The notes beneath the pieces were generated by a model. It was not told where the DNA came from, did not search any database, and saw only the letters and a program-made list of their open reading frames with translations. 64,000 bases of DNA. It comes from Maritalea mediterranea (lineage in GTDB: Bacteria; Pseudomonadota; Alphaproteobacteria; Rhizobiales; Devosiaceae). Location of the stretch: contig NZ_JAKGTI010000002.1 of NCBI RefSeq assembly GCF_021568695.1, forward strand, positions 372,001 through 436,000. The letters are read 5' to 3'. Numbering within the stretch: position 1 is the first letter of the stretch; each line of letters begins with the position of its first letter. The position numbers were made by a program, and so were the translations under genes. Positions 7,454-16,316 of the stretch are shown in pieces.

Positions 7454-8905
7454 ATGCTCGCCACTGCTGATACAGATTCAAAAGCCGGTATTTTCTCCAC
7501 CGCTTTTCTCCCCATCACCCTGATGAACATTCTGGTGGTCACCTCCCACGCCGTAAATGGCTTTATCACCTCCGTCATTGCCCCCTCCATCGTCGTGGAT
7601 CTGGGTGGGCGCGAGCTGATGTTCTGGTTGTTTGCCCTTTTTCAGGTGGGGTCGATCAGCGCAGGCGTAATTGCAGGCAATTTCAAAGTCCGTTTCGGCG
7701 CCCGTCCCATCTTTATGACCGCCGCGGCCCTATTGGCCTTCGGCTCCATCATGGGCGGTCTCGCCACCAATCTCGCTTGGGTGATCGTGGCCCGTGGCCT
7801 GCAAGGGATTGCCGAAGGCATGTTGATCTCGCTGGTCTATGTTGTGATCGCCGACCATCTGCCCGCGCGATTACTGCCGCGCATTTTTGCGCTCAGTTCC
7901 ACCCTCTGGTCGATCGCCGCCGCCACCACGCCGCTTTTTGCCGGGCTGCTGACCCAATATGTCTCTTGGCGCGTCGCTTTCCTGTTCAATCTGCCGCTGG
8001 TGCTGATTCTGATCGCGCTCGCCTTCAAATTTCTGCCGGCCACCGTACCCTCAGACGAAGCGCCGAAACCCTTTCCATTGCGCCGCCTGCTGCTTTTGGT
8101 GGCAGCCCTCTTGATCACCGGATTTGCCGGACAGATCGAGCAAATCGGGTTTTTGGCCCTGATCATTGCGGCATCCAGCACATTGCTGGTGGTGTTCGCC
8201 ACGCTGGATCAAAAGGCAGTCGAGCGCTTTATGCCACCCAACCTGTTTTCCCTGCGCACCAATCTGGGGCGCTGCTTCACCATGTTGGGCCTGTTCTCTA
8301 TCGGGGCCAGCGGCCGCGTCGTCTATATCGTGGCGCTATTGCAGGCGATCTGGTTGCTCTCACCATTGGCGGCTGGCTATGCCGCCTCCTCCATCGCCTT
8401 TTCCTGGACGCTGGCTGCCTGGATGTCTAACCGTATCGAAAAAATGGAAAACCGCCTGATCTCCATTCGCCTCGGCGCTAGCCTGATTATGGCGGGTGGG
8501 TTTCTCAGCGCCTATGCGGTGTGGAGCGCTCAATTCTGGCTGTTGCTGGCCAGCCTGATTACTACCGGTTTGGGCTATGGGGCCTCCAGCCCTCTGATCC
8601 GACAAATCATCATCACCCAGGCGCCAAAAGAACATCGTTCGATCGCCTCAGGTGCCATGACGCCAATCCAGTTTACCGGCGCCGTGTTCGGCGCCGCCAT
8701 CGCCGGGTTCTGCGCACTCGCTTTTGGCCTGTTCGAAGGCGCTGTCGCCGGATCAATTTTCACGGTAGACGCGGCTCGAAATGCAGGTGCTGGTTTATTG
8801 CTCGTGTTCGCAGCATTTGCCACACTGGGCATGCTGGTCAGCTTTGGCCTCACCAGCACACCCGACCATGACGAGGTCGAGCAAAAATCAGAGGCGCTTG
8901 CCTAA
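7454..8905 (+). CDS. MFS transporter (second of a tandem pair)
   Basis: 483 residues, again with about 12-14 membrane segments, paralogous to the preceding gene over its whole length. Shared landmarks are SHAVNGFITSVIAPSIVVDLGG at the start, RFGARP after TM2, and GLQGIAEGMLISLVY in TM5. It shares one transcript with the gene before it, under the divergent SufR-like regulator. The last 18 bases overlap the end of the convergent small membrane protein gene. The product acts in the inner membrane; the substrate cannot be read from the sequence. Confidence 0.87.
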   Translation: MLATADTDSKAGIFSTAFLPITLMNILVVTSHAVNGFITSVIAPSIVVDLGGRELMFWLFALFQVGSISAGVIAGNFKVRFGARPIFMTAAALLAFGSIMGGLATNLAWVIVARGLQGIAEGMLISLVYVVIADHLPARLLPRIFALSSTLWSIAAATTPLFAGLLTQYVSWRVAFLFNLPLVLILIALAFKFLPATVPSDEAPKPFPLRRLLLLVAALLITGFAGQIEQIGFLALIIAASSTLLVVFATLDQKAVERFMPPNLFSLRTNLGRCFTMLGLFSIGASGRVVYIVALLQAIWLLSPLAAGYAASSIAFSWTLAAWMSNRIEKMENRLISIRLGASLIMAGGFLSAYAVWSAQFWLLLASLITTGLGYGASSPLIRQIIITQAPKEHRSIASGAMTPIQFTGAVFGAAIAGFCALAFGLFEGAVAGSIFTVDAARNAGAGLLLVFAAFATLGMLVSFGLTSTPDHDEVEQKSEALA

Positions 8906-9097
8906 AAAGTCTGCGATAACCGTGGCCACAAAAAAGATGATCATAAAGATGAAGATGGTCACAATGTTAAACTGACCATCAATAAAAAACACCAAGCCGC
9001 CAAAAATGACAGCCGCGATGACTGCATATAAAAGACGGTTCAAAAGGTGATGTTTCAAACTTCGTTTTTCTGGCCCGCGGTGAGACGGATCAGACAT
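8888..9097 (-). CDS. small two-TM membrane protein
   Basis: 69 residues from the ATG at 9097 with GGGGGAGAG just upstream. A charged N-terminus (SDPSHRGPEKRSLKHH) is followed by two hydrophobic segments, LLYAVIAAVIFGGLVFFI and IVTIFIFMIIFFVATVIADF. I do not recognise the family. The start overlaps the end of the upstream HlyU-like gene by 8 bases, so the two are translationally coupled. The end overlaps the tail of the convergent MFS gene. Confidence 0.75.
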   Translation of the reverse strand: MSDPSHRGPEKRSLKHHLLNRLLYAVIAAVIFGGLVFFIDGQFNIVTIFIFMIIFFVATVIADFLGKRL

Positions 9098-9392
9098 TCT
9101 CTCCCCCATCAAAAAGCGTTTTGCCGCGCTCGGAAATGATCTGCTCGCCCTTGGCCAAAATTGCCTTCTCTGCCATCTCAGCATTTGGCAATTTGTCGGC
9201 GCGGATAAATTGCACCGCATCCATGTCGCCATTTTCATATGACCGTTCAATGCGGCCACACAATTGATATTCTTGGCCCGCCTTCATTTCAATCGCGACA
9301 ATGCGCAGCCCTTCGAAGGTAGATTCGCCCAGAATCTTCGGCCCTGAACCGCCCTTGCTTCCTCCACCGAACAGCTTTTTCAAAAAGGACAT
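9090..9392 (-). CDS. HlyU-family protein
   Basis: 100 residues beginning MSFLKKLFGGG, with the start chosen at 9392 behind GGAG; an ATG 12 bases earlier would place the ribosome site inside the gene. Conserved features of the HlyU family are visible: the glycine-rich N-terminus, GLRIVAIEMKAGQEYQLCGRIER, the FIRADKL segment and the end ISERGKTLFDGG. Vibrio HlyU is a transcription regulator of haemolysin genes. Most alphaproteobacterial members are uncharacterised. It is the first gene of a coupled pair with the small membrane protein. Confidence 0.8.
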   Translation of the reverse strand: MSFLKKLFGGGSKGGSGPKILGESTFEGLRIVAIEMKAGQEYQLCGRIERSYENGDMDAVQFIRADKLPNAEMAEKAILAKGEQIISERGKTLFDGGENV

Positions 9393-9897
9393 AATGCACT
9401 CCAAAACATGATTTGATCCTGCTTATAGCACGGCTTTTATTCTGACCAAACCGTTCCGGATGCAACTTTAACCCCGCGCTAATCTTTACCCGATAGGACA
9501 GTGCCGCTGCCGCTCGGCACATTCTCAGATGATGATTCAATAAATACGCGCAAGCCATTGGAAACAGATTCATTTTGTTTGTTCAGGCAGCTTGATCCGC
9601 TTCAGGCTAGAATTCACCCTAGATGGACCACACGTCCAAATCGGCCTAGCCCAATCACGCTCATAAACTGATTCAACTTATCCCGATAAACCGTTCGTGC
9701 TGAATCACTTTCAGTTCCTAGGCCTGCATTGCGCGCAAGGCTACGCGCTTAAATTCCATTTTAATTTGCAATCAAATAATATGTGAGTCATTTCAGAATC
9801 TTAGACTGGTTTTGGCGGCATGGGCCTAACACTGTGGTGTGTTTCAGGGGCAAATCCACGCTTCAGATCGAATTAAATCGCCGTAAAAACACTATTA
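9393..9897. other. 505-base gap without a recognisable gene
   Basis: No start with a ribosome site, no family resemblance and no strong terminator is visible on either strand. The segment is more AT-rich than its neighbours and contains short hairpins such as TGCGCGCAAGGCTACGCGC around 9730-9753. It may hold promoters for the HlyU gene, or be decayed coding sequence. Confidence 0.4.
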
Positions 9898-10611
9898 TTA
9901 AAGTTGTCGCAACCTTGCCGCATGCCGCTCCACTGCTTTGGCGCTTAGCTTAAAACCATGCCCCACATGAAATTGGGCGCCGCCCATCTCCAGCACTTGC
10001 TCCAACGCTTTGGCCACTTCGTGCGGCTCTTCTTCAAAGGGCGTTCGTTGCGGTCTGTCTACCGGCAGCAATCCGCCCAGTGCATAACCGCTCGCGAGAA
10101 GATCACTGACAAAGGCTTGGCCATCATCAAGCAGCACTGAGATTGAACCCGGTGTATGTCCAGGCGTGAAGATCACGCGTCCGTCCAATCCGTAGGGGCG
10201 CAGATCCAACTCGTCATGATCTCGCATCACAATGTCGGGCGAAAAATAAGTGTAGGGTTCCATCGGCAAACCTCGGCGATAAAGATAGCGCCCCACCCAC
10301 CCGGTCGGGCACAATTTCATCTTCGCCTCACCCGCACAATATTTAGCTTCTGCCTCATGGATCACAACCGGCGCACCGCTGAGTGCGCGCAACTTGGCAG
10401 CGCCACCTGCATGGTCCACATGGCCATGGGTCACGATGATCAATTTCAGATCATCCCAGCCCAGCCCCATTCTTTTAAGCTGCCCCGCAGTTTTTCCTTC
10501 GGTCCCCATCAGGCCCGTATCCACCAGCACAGCCCCCTTACTGGTTTGCAGCAAAAAAGCATTGATCATCCCCAGCGGGGCAATCGGCACTCGTTGTATT
10601 CTGTAAGTCAT
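9898..10611 (-). CDS. metallo-beta-lactamase-fold hydrolase
   Basis: 237 residues from the ATG at 10611, which has GGAG 6 bases ahead; several in-frame ATGs lie just upstream. The metal-binding motif THGHVDH (His62, His64, Asp66, His67), then FTPGHTPGS and a late HVGHG, define a dinuclear zinc MBL hydrolase. The arrangement resembles lactonase or glyoxalase-II-like members, and no specific substrate can be assigned. It is divergent from an HxlR-family regulator 130 bases away, which may control it. Confidence 0.85.
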   Translation of the reverse strand: MTYRIQRVPIAPLGMINAFLLQTSKGAVLVDTGLMGTEGKTAGQLKRMGLGWDDLKLIIVTHGHVDHAGGAAKLRALSGAPVVIHEAEAKYCAGEAKMKLCPTGWVGRYLYRRGLPMEPYTYFSPDIVMRDHDELDLRPYGLDGRVIFTPGHTPGSISVLLDDGQAFVSDLLASGYALGGLLPVDRPQRTPFEEEPHEVAKALEQVLEMGGAQFHVGHGFKLSAKAVERHAARLRQL

Positions 10612-10740
10612 CACCATCTCCATTTGCCGCCATTTAAGCAGGCAGAAATGGGCTGACAATCCGTTACAATTTTGTGCCCTATAGCCATTTGCGACAACAG
10701 CCCTTAATCTATTTGCGTTGATCAAAGACGAGGGGAAATC

Positions 10741-11097
10741 ATGGAAATCGATCCACCCGCACTTTATGCAGATGATGTCCTAAGCTGTCCGGTGGCGGCA
10801 GCGGTGCAAACCTTTTCCGGCAAATGGAAACCGATCCTCTTGCATATGCTGTGCGAGCAGAAAATGCACTTTGCCCAAATTGCCCGCGCGCTGCCCAAGG
10901 CCAGCAAAAAAGTGCTCACGGCGCAGTTGCGCGAACTGGAAGCCGATGGGCTGATCACCCGCACACCAACTGACGAACCGCGTGTACGCGTCATCTACGC
11001 CATGTCAGAAAGCGGCAAGCAATTGGCACCCATTCTCTTACAACTCTATAGTTGGGAGAAAATGCGCCGGTTGGATGATCTTTACCAGGCTGCTTAG
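10741..11097 (+). CDS. HxlR-family transcription regulator
   Basis: 118 residues with the family's opening Cys (SCPVAAAVQTFSGKWKPILLHML), the helix-turn-helix HFAQIARALPKASKKVLTAQLRELEADGLI and a wing RVIYAMSESG. HxlR/MarR-like proteins with the single conserved N-terminal Cys often sense aldehydes or disulfide stress; Cys17 here could serve that role. It is divergent from the MBL hydrolase and overlaps the end of the convergent TetR gene by 4 bases. Confidence 0.9.
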   Translation: MEIDPPALYADDVLSCPVAAAVQTFSGKWKPILLHMLCEQKMHFAQIARALPKASKKVLTAQLRELEADGLITRTPTDEPRVRVIYAMSESGKQLAPILLQLYSWEKMRRLDDLYQAA

Positions 11098-11687
11098 CTC
11101 TTTGCCTTACACAAGCTGACCCGCGCCAGCCCTTTCATATGCGTCACATATTCCTCTTGCGTCCAACCGCATTCATGGCGCAGTTGCGCCCAGTTGCGCA
11201 CGGAAAGCAAAGTCCATAATAAATCCGTCGCCTTGGCCTCACTCAATCGCGGCGCAAGCTGCCCGTCACGCGCCAAATCACGCACCGCGGCCGCACATCC
11301 ATGGCGCACGGCCTGCATCCGGTCATCCCACGCGGCGCGCGCCTCTTCATCGCTATCCATCATCGCCATCAGGGCTTTGCCGATGCCATATATCTCGGGG
11401 ATATAATTCCCCCAAACTTCAACCCAGGCATCTAACCGCTCCACTCCGGTTTGGGCTGTTCGGCTTTTTTCCAGCCGGGCATCAACATCATTCTTTTCAT
11501 CGAGATAGCGTGTGGCCGCAATCAACAAATCTGCACGCTTGGGAAAATGCAAATAGACCGCTTGTCGGCTGATCCCTGCAGTCTTGGCAATATCTGACAT
11601 TCGCACAGCACCACCGGTACCGCTTTCCAGCAATTCAACCGCGGCGCGCAAAATGCGCGCACGCGTATCGCGCTTTTCACTTGACAT
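11094..11687 (-). CDS. TetR-family repressor
   Basis: 197 residues. The N-terminal DNA-binding domain (residues about 7-55) contains RARILRAAVELLE and the helix-turn-helix RMSDIAKTAGISRQAVYLHFPKRADLL. The remainder is an all-helical ligand domain without recognisable specificity. It is divergent from a NAD(P)-binding reductase, with a near-perfect TetR-style palindrome at 11710-11734, so it probably represses both genes. Confidence 0.92.
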   Translation of the reverse strand: MSSEKRDTRARILRAAVELLESGTGGAVRMSDIAKTAGISRQAVYLHFPKRADLLIAATRYLDEKNDVDARLEKSRTAQTGVERLDAWVEVWGNYIPEIYGIGKALMAMMDSDEEARAAWDDRMQAVRHGCAAAVRDLARDGQLAPRLSEAKATDLLWTLLSVRNWAQLRHECGWTQEEYVTHMKGLARVSLCKAKS

Positions 11688-11709
11688 GGTGTCAATCCCC
11701 CACTAATTG

Positions 11710-11734
11710 ACACGATGTAAAGTTTACATCGTGT
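11710..11734. promoter_or_regulatory. 25-bp palindrome, TetR operator
   Basis: Two perfect 12-base arms, ACACGATGTAAA and TTTACATCGTGT, flank a single G in the 81-base gap between the TetR gene (start 11687) and the reductase (start 11769). Symmetry, length and placement are those of a TetR-family operator serving both promoters. Confidence 0.85.
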
Positions 11735-11768
11735 AAAGTTATCTCTGCTTACCGCATAGGAGCAAAAA

Positions 11769-12398
11769 ATGAAAGTCATTATCTTCGGTGCCACAGGCAC
11801 TATCGGTCGATTGGTTGTTGATGAGGCGCTGGCCGCGGGCCATCAAGTCACTGCCTTTGCCCGCCATCCGCAAAATCTGAACATCAGCCACCAAGCCCTC
11901 ACCCGCCATGCGGGCGACGCCACCAACGCAGCGGAGGTCGCTGCAGCCCTCAAAGATCAAGATGCTGCCATCATCACTTTGGGCGCCGGCATGTCGCGCA
12001 AAAGCCGCATACGTTCTGTCGGCACAGCCAATGTCATTGCAGGCATGAAACAACTCGGGATCACCCGCTTGATTTGCCAATCCACCCTTGGCGCCCATGA
12101 AAGCTGGGAAAATCTCAACTTCTTTTGGAAACGCATCATGTTTGGCGCTCTGCTCGCACCGGTTTTTAAAGATCATGAGCGGCAAGAGGCGTTGGTGCGT
12201 GACAGTGGGTTGGATTGGACCATTGTACGCCCCAGCGCCTTCACCCAAGATCCGGCTACCGGCCGTTTTAAAACGGCGTTTGGTCCTGAAGAACGCAGAT
12301 TAACGCTCCAGATCAGCCGCGCCGACGTCGCTGCCTTTATCAAAGACCAGATTTTGGGCACAGATTTTTGTCGCCGTGTGGTCGCGATCTCAAATTAA
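11769..12398 (+). CDS. NAD(P)-binding reductase, atypical SDR / NmrA-like
   Basis: 209 residues opening with the dinucleotide-binding motif MKVIIFGATGTIGRLVVDEAL (GxxGxxG), then DQDAAIITLGAG and WTIVRPSAFT, the pattern of atypical short-chain dehydrogenases that lack the classic YxxxK site. Such proteins act as flavin/quinone reductases or redox sensors. Regulation by the divergent TetR gene through the 25-bp palindrome is likely. Start ATG has AGGAGC upstream. Confidence 0.85.
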   Translation: MKVIIFGATGTIGRLVVDEALAAGHQVTAFARHPQNLNISHQALTRHAGDATNAAEVAAALKDQDAAIITLGAGMSRKSRIRSVGTANVIAGMKQLGITRLICQSTLGAHESWENLNFFWKRIMFGALLAPVFKDHERQEALVRDSGLDWTIVRPSAFTQDPATGRFKTAFGPEERRLTLQISRADVAAFIKDQILGTDFCRRVVAISN

Positions 12399-12509
12399 CC
12401 CGCTGCAGCAAACAACTGGCATGCTTTAATAAATCTTTAACAACTTGCCCCTTTCACAATTTTGTGTTAACGAATTGTCAACAATTGATTGGGGTTGGGG
12501 GAAGTCAAA

Positions 12510-13010
12510 TTGTATAAGATTTTGAAGTTGCTAGTGACTTTAGTTGTGATGACTTACGCATCGCCAGCACTAGCCGGAATGACCGTTACGCTCCCCCCAC
12601 CGACCTTTTCGCCGGTGGACGACACTTCGGCATCTATCGGACTTCGGTTCGAGTTCGGCGACATCATAAGCCCAAGTCTCGTTGGCGCGGTACGCACGAC
12701 TCATACGTCGACTGAAAATGTGGTCACTGGTGGTATGGTGGATATAGCAATTCCCATCGGACCCGATTTAAACTTTCAACCTACTATTCGGTTGATGGGA
12801 ATCTTCGGCAACACTCAAATCCAAGGCTTAGCCGGTGCTGGTTTTGATTTTGGACAAAACCAAGGAATTTTAGCGCTCGGCACGCAGATCAAACATCTTG
12901 AAGGCGGGATGCACATCGGCCTTGAAGGCGGTCTATTTCCCTATGTCGGCGCTTCATCATATGGAGGCCCACCTGAGCGGGAAACCTCTTCTCCGCCTCC
13001 GCCAGATTGA
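12510..13010 (+). CDS. exported hypothetical protein, beta-rich
   Basis: 166 residues if translation begins at the TTG at 12510, which follows GGGGGA by 7 bases; no ATG fits. A signal peptide (MYKILKLLVTLVVMTYASPALA) precedes a Gly/Ser-rich, probably beta-stranded body (VDIAIPIGPDLNFQPTIRLMGIF, GLAGAGFDFGQNQGILALGTQI) and a proline-rich tail. Alternating hydrophobic stretches suggest a small outer-membrane or surface protein. No family is recognised. Codon use is more AT-rich than the surrounding genes. Confidence 0.6.
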   Translation: MYKILKLLVTLVVMTYASPALAGMTVTLPPPTFSPVDDTSASIGLRFEFGDIISPSLVGAVRTTHTSTENVVTGGMVDIAIPIGPDLNFQPTIRLMGIFGNTQIQGLAGAGFDFGQNQGILALGTQIKHLEGGMHIGLEGGLFPYVGASSYGGPPERETSSPPPPD

Positions 13011-13041
13011 TAGGCAAAATCCATACAGGGGCTAGTTAGGT

Positions 13042-13061
13042 GAGCTGTTCAACAACAGCTC
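13042..13061. terminator. stem-loop after hypothetical exported protein
   Basis: GAGCTGTT and AACAGCTC form a perfect 8-base stem with loop CAAC, followed after four bases by an A6T4 run. It probably ends the 12510-13010 transcript, though the downstream T tract is short. Confidence 0.45.
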
Positions 13062-13097
13062 GGCCAAAAAATTTTAGGTGTTGGGCAAGAATAACGC

Positions 13098-13979
13098 TTG
13101 CTCGACATCACTTATGAGGGCTTGAACTTGGCAGAATTTGGCCAACAAATTCTTTATTTCATATCGCTCGACCAGACGCACTGGATTGCGACCCTCGCGC
13201 TGATTCTATTTTTTTTCCCCTTAGAACGCCTTTTTCCAAAAGTCGTGCGGAACACGGCATTTTCCCGAATTTCTGTTGTACTCATCCTCGCAATTTGCGC
13301 CAATTTCACAATATGGCTCATCAAGAACACTGTCTATTTTGACATCATTCGATTCTATTTAAATCTACAGATCTATAGTATCTCGAAAGCACCAATACCG
13401 ACATTGCTGATCTATGCCATCTGCTTCTTGGCGATTGATCTGGCTGTCTACATTTATCATCTGCTCTCGCATAAAATAACGCCATTGTGGAAACTTCATT
13501 CGATTCATCACGCCGACGAGACGGTGGATGCATCAACCGGAATCCTGCAACATCCGTTCGAGACAGTGGGTAGCCTTCTATTTGTTCTTCTAATTGTTGT
13601 CGCTTTCGGCTTCCCCGTTCTCACACTTGTCGTTTTTACTGCGGCGGGAACGCTCCACAACATGTTTTCCCACGCAAATATCGCCTTGCCTGTCTGGGTC
13701 GATCGAATATTGCGGCTCGTGATTGTGACACCCGACATGCACCGCACACACCATTCCATTGATCTACGAGAAGGTAATGCGAATTTCGGCCAAATATTCT
13801 CATTTTGGGATCGCATGTTTGGTACATATATTGATCGTCCGGCTTCTGGAGAAGCCGACCTTATAATGGGCCTGCCTGTTGCAGAAAAACCAAAAAGCTT
13901 CACGGTTCGTGGATTACTTTTTCACCCCTTTGCAGGTTTAGTCCCCGGCCGCAAAGGAACAAAACGCCCACGTCGATAG
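13098..13979 (+). CDS. sterol desaturase / fatty acid hydroxylase family membrane protein
   Basis: About 293 residues with four to five hydrophobic segments. The histidine clusters that bind the diiron centre are present: HLLSH, HSIHH, HNMFSH and HRTHHS. Family members hydroxylate or desaturate lipids such as sterols, carotenoids or ornithine lipids; the substrate here is unknown. The start is uncertain: the reading frame opens at a TTG (13098) with no convincing ribosome site. Base composition is AT-richer than average, as in the gene before it, so the pair may have been acquired together. Confidence 0.85.
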   Translation: MLDITYEGLNLAEFGQQILYFISLDQTHWIATLALILFFFPLERLFPKVVRNTAFSRISVVLILAICANFTIWLIKNTVYFDIIRFYLNLQIYSISKAPIPTLLIYAICFLAIDLAVYIYHLLSHKITPLWKLHSIHHADETVDASTGILQHPFETVGSLLFVLLIVVAFGFPVLTLVVFTAAGTLHNMFSHANIALPVWVDRILRLVIVTPDMHRTHHSIDLREGNANFGQIFSFWDRMFGTYIDRPASGEADLIMGLPVAEKPKSFTVRGLLFHPFAGLVPGRKGTKRPRR

Positions 13980-14151
13980 CGCACCTGTAGCCGCCATCCT
14001 GAAGTTTGGCAGAAAGGCCTATCCCGATGGCAAATCTTATTTGGATGAGTTAAACGGCGCTCAGTGTTCCATTGCCCGAAACTCGGTTTCTCTACGCATT
14101 TTGCCTTGGTTGAGAGCACGCGTCTGTTAAAAGCTAAACTGGGAGTGCACC

Positions 14152-14676
14152 TTGCCACTAAAACCATCCTTCAGCACCCAACGCTTGCACGTTGCACCGT
14201 GGCCCGCAACTCGAGGGACCTACGGCCGTCAACAATTGGTGACCGAACTCCGCTCTATCCTTACAGCGAACGTGCTGAAGTTCCTGCCAGAACCGCTTCA
14301 GTTCCAGGACAGCCAATCCACGATTGAAGATTGGATTGATGCCCGCAACGCCGAAAGCGATGTGCTGAGCGTACGCACCCTTGAGGATAAAGCCCTTGTC
14401 GGCCTGCTGATCCTAGCACAATTTGAAAGCCCGGACATCTCGCTCGAGGTGCACCTCGGCTATTTGTTCGGCGAAACGGCATGGGGCAAAGGCTATGCAA
14501 CAGAGTTGATCACGGGCCTCGTTGCCTGGTTCCGGGCACAAGGCACACCAGCCCATTTGTGGGGCGGCGTCGAAACCGCCAATCCCGCCTCCGCCAAAGT
14601 ACTGCGAAAGGCTGGTTTGCAAAGCGATCCAACCCACTCCAACGACGAAACAGAGATGTTTAAGCTGGTGATTTAG
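14152..14676 (+). CDS. GNAT-family N-acetyltransferase (RimJ/RimL type)
   Basis: 174 residues, probably starting at the TTG at 14152, which follows GGGAG by 6-7 bases. The acetyl-CoA binding region is GYLFGETAWGKGYATELITGLVAWF, followed by GGVETANPASAKVLRKAGL, typical of RimJ/RimL-like acetyltransferases that modify protein N-termini or small molecules. The neighbouring phosphotransferase-like gene is 188 bases downstream. Confidence 0.85.
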   Translation: MPLKPSFSTQRLHVAPWPATRGTYGRQQLVTELRSILTANVLKFLPEPLQFQDSQSTIEDWIDARNAESDVLSVRTLEDKALVGLLILAQFESPDISLEVHLGYLFGETAWGKGYATELITGLVAWFRAQGTPAHLWGGVETANPASAKVLRKAGLQSDPTHSNDETEMFKLVI

Positions 14677-14864
14677 AACGGCGGGCATGCAAACTGTGCT
14701 CTGCGCGGTCTCGCCGAAAGCCCCCGCCTTTATGCTGGATCCGTTCACGGTCGCGGACTTCAACTCAGTCATAACAATTGTGCGGCGTGACGCGCCTGAT
14801 GACATTGTTGTAACGCCCCTTTATCCTCGCAAGCAAATCGGACAAAGGGAGCGCAAAGCTGAAC

Positions 14865-15731
14865 GTGAACATTGATGCATCCTTGGTCCAGCACTTGATT
14901 GAACGCCAGTTCCCGGGCCTTAGCCATCTCCCTGTCCGACCGGTAAGCAAACAAGGCTGGGACAACCGCACTTTCAGGTTAGGCAACAATCTGGCTGTCC
15001 GCCTGCCAAGTGAAGCTGGCTATGCCGCTGCGGTTAAAAAAGAGGCAACGGCCCTCGCTGCGCTTGGTCCTTACCTTCCGGTGGACATACCGAAGGTCTA
15101 CGCCTTAGGTGAGCCAAGTGAGGTTTATCCGCTTCCATGGTCCATCCGCCATTGGCTGGACGGCGAAACGTTGGAGAACGCGCCACCTTCGGACCGGACC
15201 CGTTTCGCAACTCAACTTGCCACCATCCTGATCGCGCTCCGGACCGCAGCGCCAGACAACGCACTGGGCGCCGGTGAACACTCTTTCCATCGAGGCTGCC
15301 ATCCCAACATCTACGAAGACCGAGTGATCAAAAGCCTCAACATTTTGAACGATCAGGTGGATGCAAACGCCTGTTGGCAAATCTGGCAGATAACCACCCA
15401 GAGCCAATGGCTAGAGGCACCGGTATGGATTCACGGTGACATCGCCGTCGGCAATATCCTGATGAGCAAAGACCAAATCACCGCCCTCATTGACTTTGGC
15501 ACCTGCGGCGTGGGCGATCCCGCATGCGATTACGCCATCGCTTGGACCTACTTCAACGCAGACGAACGCCCCCATTTCAAAGAAACGCTGCACATTGACG
15601 AGGATACATGGCACCGCGCCAAAGCATGGGCCCTCTGGAAAGCATTGGTGACCCTTGCCGGTCTCTCAAGCCCAGATGAAAATGGCGTTCAGGCCAAAGC
15701 GCTGGCGGAAGTTTTGAACGAGGCAAAATAG
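14865..15731 (+). CDS. aminoglycoside phosphotransferase-family kinase
   Basis: 288 residues from a GTG start at 14865. The catalytic loop WIHGDIAVGNILM (Asp then Asn) and the metal-binding IDFGTCGVGDPACDYAIAW are diagnostic of the APH/choline-kinase-like fold. The early GWDNRTFRLG is a nucleotide-loop motif. Chromosomal members often phosphorylate sugars, choline or macrolides, and resistance cannot be inferred from the sequence. Confidence 0.88.
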   Translation: MNIDASLVQHLIERQFPGLSHLPVRPVSKQGWDNRTFRLGNNLAVRLPSEAGYAAAVKKEATALAALGPYLPVDIPKVYALGEPSEVYPLPWSIRHWLDGETLENAPPSDRTRFATQLATILIALRTAAPDNALGAGEHSFHRGCHPNIYEDRVIKSLNILNDQVDANACWQIWQITTQSQWLEAPVWIHGDIAVGNILMSKDQITALIDFGTCGVGDPACDYAIAWTYFNADERPHFKETLHIDEDTWHRAKAWALWKALVTLAGLSSPDENGVQAKALAEVLNEAK

Positions 15732-15882
15732 GCATTTTCACCTGAAAACCAAGGTGACTCAGATCAATGCGGCATCATCCCAGAGATGTATCATGGGAAG
15801 GTCAGGGCGCAGATCGGACAATTCTGTTGGCCGATCCATATCATTGCAGATCCGCGCCCGAAACGATGGAAGGAGCATGCAA

Positions 15883-16299
15883 ATGTTCAAGAATATCATG
15901 ACGGCTGTGGATTTGGAGCACGCCGACAAGCTGGCGGATGCACTGGATTGTGCGGCCGATTTAGCCAAGCATTACGGCGCACCCCTTACCTATGTGGGCG
16001 TTGCCTCTTCGGCACCAAGCGCCGCGGCACATAACCCGGAAGAATATCGCCAGAAGCTGCAAGCCTTTGCTGAGAGTGAGGGCAAAAAGCACGGAATTGA
16101 AGCCTCCGCCCATATGGAAGTGGCCAATGATCCGGCGACAGAAGTTGATGATGCGCTCCTCAAGGCAATTGAGGCCAGTGGGACCGATTTGATTGTGATG
16201 GCCAGCCATGTTCCCGGCGTGGCAGACTATATTTTGCCCTCAAATGGCGGGCAGGTCGCCCATCACGCCAAATGCTCAGTCATGCTGATACGACCTTAG
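15883..16299 (+). CDS. universal stress protein (UspA family)
   Basis: 138 residues starting MFKNIMTAVDLEHADKL at the ATG at 15883, 7 bases behind AAGGAG; another ATG two codons earlier is too close to that site. The C-terminal ATP-binding motif appears as GTDLIVMASHVPGVADYILPSNGGQVAHHAKCSVMLIRP (G-x2-G-x9-G variant). Usp proteins are cytoplasmic and support survival under stress. Confidence 0.9.
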   Translation: MFKNIMTAVDLEHADKLADALDCAADLAKHYGAPLTYVGVASSAPSAAAHNPEEYRQKLQAFAESEGKKHGIEASAHMEVANDPATEVDDALLKAIEASGTDLIVMASHVPGVADYILPSNGGQVAHHAKCSVMLIRP

Positions 16300-16316
16300 C
16301 CACGCGCCATCAATGC

